Source of the DNA: JADJEI01 sp035328465
GTDB lineage: Bacteria > Bacteroidota > Ignavibacteria > Ignavibacteriales > Ignavibacteriaceae
Direction: 5' to 3'
Assembly: GCA_035328465.1 (NCBI GenBank)
Contig: DAOLIQ010000092.1
Span: 1-12,341 of the forward strand
DNA length: 12,341 nt
Numbering within the stretch: position 1 is the stretch's first letter; each line of letters opens with the position of its first letter. The notes below the pieces were generated by a model, which ran no database searches, had not been told where the DNA came from, and saw only the letters and a list, made by a program, of their open reading frames with translations. Shown here in pieces: positions 5,475 through 12,287 of this stretch. The translations under genes were made by a program, and so were the position numbers.

Positions 5475-6554
5475 ATGAAAAAGAAAAAATACTTAGTAAT
5501 AACAGGAATAGCTCTAGTAATCGTTTTTTACGTTATTAAATTCATTAATACAATCCCAGAATTCCCTCAGTATGAGATCGGTGAATTAATTGGTGCCCTA
5601 ATAGGAATAACTATTGTTTCTACCTTGATTATCTCAGCTATCAAGTATTGGATAAAGTATTTTAGGTCTTCTGAACAGAATAATAAAAGCAATTATGATC
5701 AAAATAATTTTAATTCAGATATCATTTTAGAGGAAAATCAATCCACAACAAAAAAAGATAATATAAATGCATCACGTGAGAATTCGAAGGAATCCAAATG
5801 GAAAATTGGATTGAGCTTTAAAGATCTTAGTAAAAAACATAAATTTGTTTTGTATTTGTTGTTAAGTGGTTTTGTCATTTTATTTGTTTTTTTAATCACA
5901 AGAAACCCCTCTAATAAACAATACATTCTTGCAAAATCAATAGATAGCACTTATCGACATAATCAAAAAATTGCAGATTCTCTTGGAATATTGACTTATG
6001 GAAACATACGGAGGGAGGATGTGATAAAAGCTTATGAAGAATCAATCGCTTCTGACTCATCCAATGTGCAAGCAATTAAAAGTTTGGGTAAATTTTATTT
6101 TAGACAAGCTTATGAAAAAAAAACTGTTGGATGGGATAGCGATTATAGCTATGCCATTCCTTATTTTCTCAAACTTATCAATACAGAAGCAGAAAGTTCA
6201 GATGTTTATTATTTACTTGCCTGGAGCTTAATGGGTAGTTCTTCTTCTAAATCAGACAATAATTTAGATTTTGCAATTGAAAAATTGTTTGAAGCGACGC
6301 ATAAATACCCAAAAGAACCATCATTATTCCATTTACTTGGTGAGGCTTATTATTTGAAAGAAGATTACGAGCGAGCGTTGAGTAATTATTTGAAGGAATG
6401 GAAATTAAATAGTAAAATGGAAGCTGAGACTTATTTTCAGATTGGAAAATGTTATTCTCATATGGGGGATAAAATAAAACAAGTATTTTACTATAATATA
6501 GCAGCTCAAATGGGACTTCAAGAAGCAATTAAAGCATTAAGTGAACTAAAATAA
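5475..6554 (+). CDS. Membrane-anchored TPR protein
   Basis: This is a 359-aa protein. Three hydrophobic segments are visible at about residues 6-25, 36-58 and 123-142. A polar, Asn/Ser/Lys-rich stretch (about 65-120) lies between the second and third. Residues about 165-359 are tetratricopeptide-like helical repeats, for example 'HLLGEAYYLKEDYERALSNY' (286-305) and 'YFQIGKCYSHMGDKIKQVFY' (320-339). The TPR part probably binds partner proteins at the inner membrane; its side depends on topology that I cannot settle. The start has only a weak A-rich ribosome binding site but is the first codon of the hydrophobic N-terminus (MKKKKYLVITG). The gene is divergent from the DUF5677-like gene. TPR class and membrane segments are clear; function is unknown. 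Confidence 0.8.
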   Translation: MKKKKYLVITGIALVIVFYVIKFINTIPEFPQYEIGELIGALIGITIVSTLIISAIKYWIKYFRSSEQNNKSNYDQNNFNSDIILEENQSTTKKDNINASRENSKESKWKIGLSFKDLSKKHKFVLYLLLSGFVILFVFLITRNPSNKQYILAKSIDSTYRHNQKIADSLGILTYGNIRREDVIKAYEESIASDSSNVQAIKSLGKFYFRQAYEKKTVGWDSDYSYAIPYFLKLINTEAESSDVYYLLAWSLMGSSSSKSDNNLDFAIEKLFEATHKYPKEPSLFHLLGEAYYLKEDYERALSNYLKEWKLNSKMEAETYFQIGKCYSHMGDKIKQVFYYNIAAQMGLQEAIKALSELK

Positions 6555-6763
6555 TAGATAAAAGTATTCTAGACTTCAAATATTATCAAAGTAACTCAAA
6601 ATGGTTATTGATATCATATAACTCAGAATATAATTCATCTGGAATCAGTGATAGCCTTGAAAGTTTCTCTAAAAAACTCCTAAATCCTAATTCTTATATC
6701 TTTCTATCAGAAAAATTGATTAAAAATTTCAAGAATCAGTTTGTCAATATTATGCATCTTTAA
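6545..6763 (+). pseudogene. Probable C-terminal remnant of a gene
   Basis: After a TGA at 6542-6544 the plus strand stays open for 72 codons to TAA at 6761-6763. There is no ATG until the fourth-last codon and no ribosome binding site. The translation is protein-like, with alternating hydrophobic strands and helices (SKWLLISYNSEYNSSGISDS, then SYIFLSEKLIKNF), unlike random A+T-rich DNA. It begins inside the end of the TPR gene in another frame and stops one base before the convergent HTH gene's stop. I read it as the 3' end of a gene whose 5' part was replaced when the TPR gene arrived. A small gene with a non-standard start is the alternative. Confidence 0.35.
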
Positions 6764-7063
6764 TTATATCTCCCTTGGAAATATCAAATGCTTATAATAT
6801 GAAGCGGGAATACTCCCTCTCTGAACCCCAACATAAATTGCTGATTTTGGATTCACAGGCCTGGTCCAACCGTATACCTGGCTAAGATAGCGAATTGTCG
6901 AAAAACTAATATATTGTTCTAACAACTCACTGAGTTTTTCAGCAGCTTTGTAACATCCATATTGGATCCAAAGCTGCTCTACTTTTTTGAGTCCAACTTT
7001 ATCTATTAATTTTTTTGTCATTGTGTTGTTTCTTTTTCCTATGTTCTTCTTATCCCTAATCAT
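6764..7063 (-). CDS. Small helix-turn-helix DNA-binding protein
   Basis: This 99-aa basic protein starts at the ATG at 7061-7063, preceded by AAGGAGG (7069-7075) with 5 nt spacing. A GTG 30 nt further upstream is open in frame but has no such site, so the shorter start is preferred. Residues about 23-66 read as a homeodomain-like helix-turn-helix: a helix 'LKKVEQLWIQYG', then 'CYKAAEKLSELL' and the recognition helix 'SFSTIRYLSQVYGWTRP'. The gene is transcribed away from the repeat-rich putative origin, so its promoter must lie in or next to those repeats. It may be an autoregulated repressor or an origin-binding accessory protein. The remnant open frame at 6545-6763 ends head-on against it. 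Confidence 0.75.
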   Translation of the reverse strand: MIRDKKNIGKRNNTMTKKLIDKVGLKKVEQLWIQYGCYKAAEKLSELLEQYISFSTIRYLSQVYGWTRPVNPKSAIYVGVQRGSIPASYYKHLIFPREI

Positions 7064-7068
7064 ATTGT

Positions 7069-7075
7069 CCTCCTT
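7069..7075 (-). promoter_or_regulatory. Strong Shine-Dalgarno deciding the HTH start
   Basis: AAGGAGG on the minus strand is followed by 5 nt (acaat) and ATG. It is the strongest ribosome binding site in the window and shortens the reading frame by ten codons compared with the upstream GTG. Confidence 0.75.
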
Positions 7076-7217
7076 AGTTGTTGTCCCTACCACAGTTTAA
7101 GAATGCGTGGTTCGGTTGTTCGAGGTTGACCTCCATTTATCTACCCTGGTTTCTGTCAGGGTACAACCATACTTGGTTTTGAACAGGACCTTGATTACAG
7201 TTCGTTTTCACACAATA

Positions 7218-7265
7218 CCAGGGTAAACCATATTTGCCAGGGTGGTTAGGTATTCTTAGGGTAAA
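7218..7265 (-). repeat. Three iterons at 19-bp spacing
   Basis: CCAGGGTAAACC (7218), CCAGGGTGG (7237) and TTAGGGTAAA (7256) start exactly 19 bp apart, in the same orientation, the last being degenerate. Nineteen bases is just under two helical turns, placing bound protein on one face of the DNA. Confidence 0.65.
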
Positions 7266-7330
7266 TTTATTTTTATAAAGACTCATCCCTCTGATTATTT
7301 TTCACCCTGGTTGCTATGGTTTAGTATGGT

Positions 7331-7373
7331 TTATTTTATTTATTAATAAAATTCGCTTCTTTTTTTTCATTTT
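7331..7373. other. A+T-rich tract inside the putative origin
   Basis: About 40 bp of nearly pure A/T and pyrimidine-run sequence lies between the ACCCTGG copies at 7304 and 7374. It is a natural candidate for the DNA unwinding element. Confidence 0.4.
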
Positions 7374-7410
7374 ACCCTGGTTTGCACCCTGGCACAAGTA
7401 TGGTTTGGAT

Positions 7411-10071
7411 TTATTGCCAGATATAATATTGCTTCCTATCCTTATCTGAATCGCTTTCCTTTTCTTTTAATCTTTTTGCTTTAATCCCATATAACTCAAG
7501 CTGTTTAGTTAGCTGAGGTTTAGTTACTCTGCTGTTTGGATTTATTTTATTAAAAACCTCAACAGCTGTGTCTTTTAAGATTCTACCGTCTAGAATATTT
7601 GGTTCAACATATATTTTGTCCTCTAGAATTTTACTTGAACTTACCTGACTATCATTCAACCATTCACAATCTTTAGTTTTCAACCTATCTGCAAATTCCT
7701 GATACCTGTTCTTTGCAACATTTATAAGTGATTCTTTATTTTCATTATTTATGACAGTCTTTGCTTTTACAGGATCATAGTTCAGGTTCATTAGGTATTG
7801 TGCAAATGCAGGAAGTTCTTTTTCTACTTCCTCAAAGAATTTATCAGGAAGACTAAACCAGTTTTTATTGACCAGCTTACCTCCTGTCTTTACAACATTG
7901 AATCTTCTATCGCCTACCTCAATCAGCACTGGAATACTCTCGTTGCTATAGAATAAACAGTTAGCGTAATTCTGAACAAAATATGCCTTAACATTTTTCT
8001 CATTTATCTGAAGTTCGGGATCTGTTATTATTGCTTTTATTTTTGAATTAGCGCTATTTCGGGTACTGTTATCATAAGCTACTTCATTGAATGCAATAAT
8101 CATTTTATTCTCAAGCCATCTGTTGAATGAATCTCTTAATTGTTCATCTTCAATCTGAACTGCCTGAGTTGGTCCGAATAGTGGTTTAAGTATATGATGC
8201 AGTAATACACCTTTACCTGTTCCCTGCTCACCCATAAGCAACCAGGCTGTAAGCTGCTTTTCTCTTGTCTGCATTATTCCTGCAAGCCAATTAAGAAATA
8301 ATTTCTTCTCTTCATTCTTCGGGAAAAGATTTGATAACAGTAAGTATATATTCTTAAATGATTCGGTTGGTTTAATGATTTCATCATTTTTCTTTAAGAG
8401 TAAATACTCTGTAGGGGTAAATAGGTTGAATAACTTATTCTTAAGATCGATTTTCTGATCACTATGAACATCAAATACAACTTTCAGAACCGGTATTTTA
8501 TTTGGCAGATACTGACCTTCTGATTCAAGTATCTGCTGAAGTATCTCTTTTGCAACTCCTATGTACAGCTCATTATTATGCTTATCATAATATGCATATG
8601 AGCTTGTTGCTTTTTCAATGAACGGAAACAACTTGTTGTTCATCAGGTCCTGAAATTGCGTTTCATAGTTCTTGAATGAGTCCCCTCTATATTTTCTGAT
8701 CTGAGTTTTAATTACCGATTTATTTAACTTACTCTCACCAGCTAATGCATCTATCAGTGATTCTTTAATGATCTCATTTCGGATATACTGACTGAACTCG
8801 AGTGTTTCATCAACAGCTTTCTGTTTTTCAAGATCAGATTGCAGATTATATTTCCTAAATATTCTTTTTACTATCCACTTTTCTGCACTTGTAGCCTTAT
8901 CAACAATTTTCTTGAACTCATTTACATCATTATCTCTTACAAATTCATCGGGATCTTTTGATTTCCCTAAATCATTCGGATTAAGGACTGCAACTCTGAT
9001 GTTAGTTTTACTCAGCAGCAGCTTAATTGCAGTCTCCGTATTTTTAGGACCCACTCCATCATTATCTAAAGCAATAATTACATTTTTAATCCCTTTTATC
9101 TTCAATCCATCAAGATGTTTTTCACCAAGAGCACCCTGACCTATAGCAACAACATTATCTAATCCTAATGTCGGTAAGTACATTGCATCCGGATAGCCTT
9201 CAAGAATAATGAGTGTATCAATGAACTTTTCTTTTTCTCGATTTTCTTCTAGTTTAGTGCCTCTATTTATCCGATGAAGTCCAAACAGATCATCTTTACA
9301 AGTCCCTACGGTGCTGTCCCATCTCTGGTCTTTATGTTCTTTGCCATCGTGGGTTGTAATATTCTCGCCTTGCGGATTTGTTGATCTTTTCAACAATCCG
9401 GTTATCAGTCCATCTCTGTTCCTATACGGGAATGCTAGCCTAAAGTTATCCTCAAAGTGTCCGTTCAGTTTTAGCTCTTTTATTTGTTCCGTCAATTCAG
9501 GAAATTCTTCAAATAATTTTTGCTTTATCAGATATGATTTAGGGAAGTGGATAAACTCAGTCGTTTTTAATTTATCTTCAGTATATTTCCTATCATTGAT
9601 CAGATAGTTTAATGCTTCTTTGCCTTCAGGTTCGTATAGCATCTTTTTACCTATCTCAACAACTTTCTCAAGAAGAAAATCCCTTGTCTTAAGTTCCTGC
9701 TCCTTTAGTTTTTCTTCATTTGTCTTTTCTCTATAGCCTTTTTTTAATCTGTCAAAATCATCACCGAGATTAAATTCCCTCTTGAACCACTTTAATAGTT
9801 CTGCTCCTTTTAATCCTGTTGCAAGTTCAACTAGCTCAATTACACCGCCTCCAACCTCACAGTTATGGCAGAAGAACACTTGCTTATCCGTGTTGATCAT
9901 AAAACTCATTCTGCTTTTAGATGGGTGTCCTGATGGACACATACCTGCAAGCTCGTTTCCCTTTTCTGTTAAGTCAATCCCTAATTTGTCAGCTACTTTT
10001 TTTAATGTTATTCTGTTTTTCAGGTATTCATAAATATTATCTCCTTCCTTCTGTGTGTAATTGGTGCTCAT
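7411..10071 (-). CDS. Primase-helicase fusion protein (CHC2 + Toprim + SF3-type helicase)
   Basis: This is an 886-aa replication protein. The CHC2-type zinc finger at residues 45-71 has C45-x3-H49 ... C68-x2-C71. The DnaG-type Toprim domain (about 285-380) has E291 in 'EGYPDAM', D336 and D338 in 'ALDNDG', and a following 'KDPDEF' loop. The C-terminal AAA+/SF3-type helicase resembles the DUF5906 group. Its Walker A is G614-x-x-G-x-G-K620 ('GEQGTGKG'). A Walker B-like strand ends in N662-E663 ('IIAFNEV'). A motif C-like 'FYSNES' has N710, and an arginine finger candidate is R722/R723 ('GDRRF'). It should synthesise primers and unwind the origin. The ATG at 10071 has GAGG about 9 nt upstream. 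Its start overlaps the DUF5659-like gene by 35 bp, suggesting translational coupling. The iteron region begins right after its stop. The layout parallels phage-satellite initiators such as P4 alpha, but the primase domain is DnaG-like. Confidence 0.92.
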   Translation of the reverse strand: MSTNYTQKEGDNIYEYLKNRITLKKVADKLGIDLTEKGNELAGMCPSGHPSKSRMSFMINTDKQVFFCHNCEVGGGVIELVELATGLKGAELLKWFKREFNLGDDFDRLKKGYREKTNEEKLKEQELKTRDFLLEKVVEIGKKMLYEPEGKEALNYLINDRKYTEDKLKTTEFIHFPKSYLIKQKLFEEFPELTEQIKELKLNGHFEDNFRLAFPYRNRDGLITGLLKRSTNPQGENITTHDGKEHKDQRWDSTVGTCKDDLFGLHRINRGTKLEENREKEKFIDTLIILEGYPDAMYLPTLGLDNVVAIGQGALGEKHLDGLKIKGIKNVIIALDNDGVGPKNTETAIKLLLSKTNIRVAVLNPNDLGKSKDPDEFVRDNDVNEFKKIVDKATSAEKWIVKRIFRKYNLQSDLEKQKAVDETLEFSQYIRNEIIKESLIDALAGESKLNKSVIKTQIRKYRGDSFKNYETQFQDLMNNKLFPFIEKATSSYAYYDKHNNELYIGVAKEILQQILESEGQYLPNKIPVLKVVFDVHSDQKIDLKNKLFNLFTPTEYLLLKKNDEIIKPTESFKNIYLLLSNLFPKNEEKKLFLNWLAGIMQTREKQLTAWLLMGEQGTGKGVLLHHILKPLFGPTQAVQIEDEQLRDSFNRWLENKMIIAFNEVAYDNSTRNSANSKIKAIITDPELQINEKNVKAYFVQNYANCLFYSNESIPVLIEVGDRRFNVVKTGGKLVNKNWFSLPDKFFEEVEKELPAFAQYLMNLNYDPVKAKTVINNENKESLINVAKNRYQEFADRLKTKDCEWLNDSQVSSSKILEDKIYVEPNILDGRILKDTAVEVFNKINPNSRVTKPQLTKQLELYGIKAKRLKEKESDSDKDRKQYYIWQ

Positions 10072-10327
10072 TATTATTACCTCGGTTTGATGTAGATGTA
10101 GAATAAGAGTGAATTATACTCTTTAATGCACGAATTGAGTTTCCATATTTCATTGGTTCTACTTTTGCATTCATAGAATAGTATTCATTGACAGCTTTTT
10201 TAATATCGTCCGTTGATTCAAATACAAATGTTGTAAGTCCTCTTGTTCTGGTGTGCTCAATCAGTCTGAAGCCGGTGGTCAGTAAATATGCGGATAGGTA
10301 AAAATCCTCGTTAGAATAATTTCGCAT
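10037..10327 (-). CDS. DUF5659-like small protein
   Basis: This is a 96-aa protein beginning MRNYSNEDFYLSAYLLTTGF, which matches the pattern I know for DUF5659: an aromatic/acidic start, 'YLxAxLLxxGF', then a 'FVF' strand (48-50), a helix with 'VNEYY', and 'IRALKSII' near the end. DUF5659 proteins are often found beside primases in mobile elements; their role is not known to me. AGGAGTGA lies a few nt before the ATG at 10327, a good ribosome binding site. The last 35 bp overlap the start of the primase-helicase gene in another frame, so the two are probably one operon with coupled translation. Confidence 0.75.
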   Translation of the reverse strand: MRNYSNEDFYLSAYLLTTGFRLIEHTRTRGLTTFVFESTDDIKKAVNEYYSMNAKVEPMKYGNSIRALKSIIHSYSTSTSNRGNNNEHQLHTEGRR

Positions 10328-10457
10328 TTGATCACTCCTGTTTTTTAGTTTAGGTGGAATGCCCTCTCTGCTGAAAGAGCATCCCTATAAAGTATATTTT
10401 GTAGGTTTTCAATTATCGAGTAGTACTGTCTCGGAATGTTGTAAGTTGTCTGTGATT

Positions 10458-10488
10458 AGAATAAAGATTTCAATTAAGCTTTTGTCAA
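10458..10488 (-). promoter_or_regulatory. Candidate promoter for the DUF5659-primase operon
   Basis: The minus strand has a perfect TTGACA (10483-10488) with TTTATT at 17 bp or TATTCT at 19 bp downstream. It lies just past the end of the 119-aa gene and would give a leader of about 125 nt containing an imperfect hairpin (about 10352-10386). Confidence 0.4.
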
Positions 10489-10492
10489 TATC

Positions 10493-10852
10493 TTAGAGTT
10501 TTTTTGAATTCAATATTACAGTTTGTGGTTCGCCGCAGCAATCACAATAGCCAACGCTACTTACTTTTACTTTCTTCAGTGGACTAAAAACGAATGCAAA
10601 TGGGGCTGAATGATCTGGGTGTCTACCTATGAAGTGAATTCTTCCGATATATATGGAATATAAGGTTTTATTAGAATAATCAGTATAAAAAATATATGCA
10701 CAAAGTCCGTCGTCTTCTAATTCTCTTATTGTATTATAAATAATCTCCTCTCCATCGTTCATATCTTGTGCTAAATGTTTATAGCATTTACACTCTGCTA
10801 AATCAGACCAACCTAAAACTGGTATAATTTTACTCTCAAATTCAATTTTCAT
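10493..10852 (-). CDS. Hypothetical 119-aa protein
   Basis: I do not recognise this protein. It is soluble by eye, with two cysteine clusters, C22-K-C24 and C103-x-C105-C106 ('YCDCCGEPQ'), which could bind a metal together. The middle is beta-rich ('LCAYIFYTDYSNKTLYSIYIGRIHFIGRH'), spanning about residues 50-78. The ATG at 10852 has a weak ribosome binding site, but a perfect TATAAT box lies 25-30 bp upstream. The gene lies between the integrase and the replication operon on the same strand, with a possible new promoter for that operon right after its stop. The reading frame is credible from its composition and context; no function can be offered. Confidence 0.6.
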   Translation of the reverse strand: MKIEFESKIIPVLGWSDLAECKCYKHLAQDMNDGEEIIYNTIRELEDDGLCAYIFYTDYSNKTLYSIYIGRIHFIGRHPDHSAPFAFVFSPLKKVKVSSVGYCDCCGEPQTVILNSKKL

Positions 10853-10876
10853 AATAGTATATGTGGTTTCTATTTA

Positions 10877-10905
10877 ATTATAGCGCAGGAGCTACTAAAA
10901 CCAGG
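10877..10905 (-). promoter_or_regulatory. Candidate promoter for the 119-aa gene
   Basis: A perfect TATAAT (plus 10877-10882) lies 25 bp before the ATG at 10852, with a poor -35 (CCTGGT) at 17-bp spacing. A second TTGACA lies further upstream (plus 10983-10988). Confidence 0.4.
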
Positions 10906-10995
10906 TTTTCTGTTCCAGGGGTTATCGTTGGCTGTTTCGAAATGTTGTCCTCTATTTTTAATATGAACATTTCCCCAATTAGTGTCAAGTTTTTA

Positions 10996-11023
10996 ATCAA
11001 AAAAAAATAAATTTTTTTTTGAT
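10996..11023. repeat. Perfect A/T palindrome
   Basis: ATC plus nine A (10996-11007) pairs perfectly with nine T plus GAT (11012-11023) around a TAAA loop, a 12-bp stem. It could extrude as a cruciform or act as a terminator in either direction for the integrase transcript. It lies in the 258-bp gap between the integrase and the 119-aa gene. Confidence 0.5.
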
Positions 11024-11096
11024 GGGTATTTTTCGTCGAAATATGGCAAGATGGAAGTTCAGCTTTGATCTGATTGTCCCGAATATTTCCCATAGT

Positions 11097-11131
11097 CTGT
11101 GAGAGACCAGACTAATCCAGTCTCTCCACAG
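11097..11131 (-). other. Hairpin over the integrase stop codon
   Basis: GAGAGAC (11101-11107) pairs with GTCTCTC (11120-11126), and CTGT with ACAG extends the stem past one bulged base. The integrase TAG (11112-11114) lies in the loop. No T-run follows on the minus strand, so it is not a standard intrinsic terminator. It may stabilise the transcript end. Confidence 0.4.
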
Positions 11132-12119
11132 CATTCCTCAGGTCATCACTTCTAAGGTGTGCATAGATCTGAGTAGTTTTAATATCAGCGTGCCCAAGTA
11201 GCTTGCTTACTTCGTAAATTGAGACTCCTTTCTGTACAAGCCAGGATGCGAATGTATGTCGGAGAGAATGGAAATTTAACTTTGAATTGATTTTAGCTTT
11301 CTCAACATATGAAGCAAATTTATGAGATAGAAAATCCTGACTCATTATCTCCTTATTATATGTGAAGACAATATCACCAATACTATTCTTGAATCTTTTA
11401 TCCAAGACATCCAAAGCTTTTGAATTCATTGGTATTGTTCTGACCTTTTTCCCTTTTGTTATATGATTCTGATTGTCGAGTATCAAGATCTTATCGGTAA
11501 AGCTAACCTGCTGCCACTGTAATTTGATTAGTTCCATCTGCCTAAGTCCAGTATTTACAGCAAAGATTGTTATATCCAGAATATCTTCACTATCAATTAC
11601 ACCCAGTAGTTTGTTAAAATCTTTTAGAGAATAATACAATGGTAACTTTTGAGGTACTTTAATTCTGTTCACATTTTTACAAGGGTTCTCGTTTAAGTAG
11701 CCTTGAACGATTGCCCAATTAAATGCGGCAGCAATATTTATTAAATCTTTTCGTGCCTGATAAATGGATGCAGTGTTAATTCGATATTCAACATATCGGT
11801 TTATATCGCTAGCTTCTATTTCAGTGATTAACTTATCTGAGAAAAAGCTATTGAAGAAACCAAACGTTTGCTTGTAGGTATAATTGGTCCAGTAGGTGTG
11901 GACTGCTTCAGAATGTTTTAGAAATTCTTTAGAAAATTTGATGACTGAAGTAGGTAAAACCTTAGCTCCATTCTCATAAGTTGTCTTTGAAGCAAACTTT
12001 ATCAAAAACTTATTAGCTTCCGACTTAAGTTTTGTCTTTGTTGAAACCGATGTCATTCTACCATTAGACTTTTTATAGTAAATATGATAGATGCCATTTG
12101 GACGTTTAGAAAGAAACAT
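11112..12119 (-). CDS. Tyrosine recombinase / site-specific integrase
   Basis: This is a complete 335-aa integrase. The N-terminus carries a short arm-binding-like strand region (residues about 8-30). It is followed by the SAM-like core-binding domain (about 55-150) and the catalytic domain (about 160-330). Catalytic residues are all visible: R193 in 'NTGLRQMEL', a beta-hairpin lysine in 'TKGKKVRTIP' (K222/K224), H284 and R287 in 'FHSLRHTF', H310 in 'LLGH' and the nucleophile Y319 in 'TQIYAHL'. AAGGAAA lies upstream of the ATG at 12119. The gene starts 168 bp from the 3' end of a tRNA-Glu gene and reads away from it, so the tRNA 3' end is the likely attachment site. It should integrate and, with a directionality factor that I cannot identify, excise the element. 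The small HTH protein is one possible partner. Confidence 0.95.
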   Translation of the reverse strand: MFLSKRPNGIYHIYYKKSNGRMTSVSTKTKLKSEANKFLIKFASKTTYENGAKVLPTSVIKFSKEFLKHSEAVHTYWTNYTYKQTFGFFNSFFSDKLITEIEASDINRYVEYRINTASIYQARKDLINIAAAFNWAIVQGYLNENPCKNVNRIKVPQKLPLYYSLKDFNKLLGVIDSEDILDITIFAVNTGLRQMELIKLQWQQVSFTDKILILDNQNHITKGKKVRTIPMNSKALDVLDKRFKNSIGDIVFTYNKEIMSQDFLSHKFASYVEKAKINSKLNFHSLRHTFASWLVQKGVSIYEVSKLLGHADIKTTQIYAHLRSDDLRNAVERLD

Positions 12120-12188
12120 ATCACGATTTCCTTTCTGTCCATCAAAAGAATTATGAGCAGCAAAAGTGGAAAAGATTTTGCTATATTT

Positions 12189-12230
12189 TTGCTTAGTCCT
12201 ACCTCATTTTCACTAAGCAAACACTAAGCA
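12189..12230. repeat. Repeated sites between integrase and tRNA (arm-type or operator)
   Basis: CACTAAGCA occurs at 12211-12219 and 12222-12230, an 11-bp period. The inverted TTGCTTAGT occurs at 12189-12197. Three copies of one short motif between the integrase start and the tRNA suit integrase arm-type binding sites or an operator for integrase expression. Confidence 0.55.
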
Positions 12231-12246
12231 TTTTTACAGCTGGGCA

Positions 12247-12286
12247 TAAAAAAAGCCCTTAAATTCAATGAATTCAAAGGCTTTTT
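12247..12286 (-). terminator. Intrinsic terminator of tRNA-Glu
   Basis: On the minus strand a 17-bp stem with two G-T pairs (12250-12266 with 12270-12286), a 3-nt loop and a T-run follows the tRNA 3' end by one base. If crossover occurs inside the tRNA, this terminator is supplied by the element. Confidence 0.75.
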
Positions 12287-12287
12287 G

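Larger units (their letters stand above)
7142..7406. other. Putative replication origin with iterons
   Basis: This gene-free stretch is packed with two short motifs. ACCCTGG/CCAGGGT occurs at 7143-7149, 7218-7224, 7237-7243, 7304-7310, 7374-7380 and 7386-7392, with near copies at 7156-7162 and 7256-7262. (G)TATGGTTT/AAACCATA(C) occurs at 7165-7172 (AACCATAC), 7225-7232, 7315-7322, 7324-7332 and 7398-7406. The copies at 7218, 7237 and 7256 are exactly 19 bp apart. TATGGTTTA is repeated with a 10-bp period at 7315 and 7325. TACCCTG (7142-7148) and CAGGGTA (7157-7163) form a perfect inverted repeat. An A+T-rich tract (7331-7373) could be the unwinding element. It directly follows the primase-helicase gene. 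Iterons beside a replication initiator are typical of satellite and plasmid origins; the origin function is inferred. Confidence 0.7.

Noticed and set aside
7064..7093. GTG start extending the HTH protein by ten residues
   Set aside because: The ATG at 7063 has AAGGAGG at good spacing; the GTG has no ribosome binding site and the extension would run over that site.
7142..7406. CRISPR array
   Set aside because: The repeats are 7-10 bp, in both orientations and with irregular spacing; no Cas gene is present. Iterons fit better.
8912..10033. Plus-strand open frames opposite the primase-helicase gene
   Set aside because: They are antisense shadows of a gene with clear domain motifs; they are Ser/Phe/Pro-rich and lack ribosome binding sites.
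10878..11093. A 71-codon minus-strand open frame between the integrase and the 119-aa gene
   Set aside because: It runs through the perfect A/T palindrome, its stop overlaps a TATAAT box, it has no ribosome binding site, and its composition is not protein-like.
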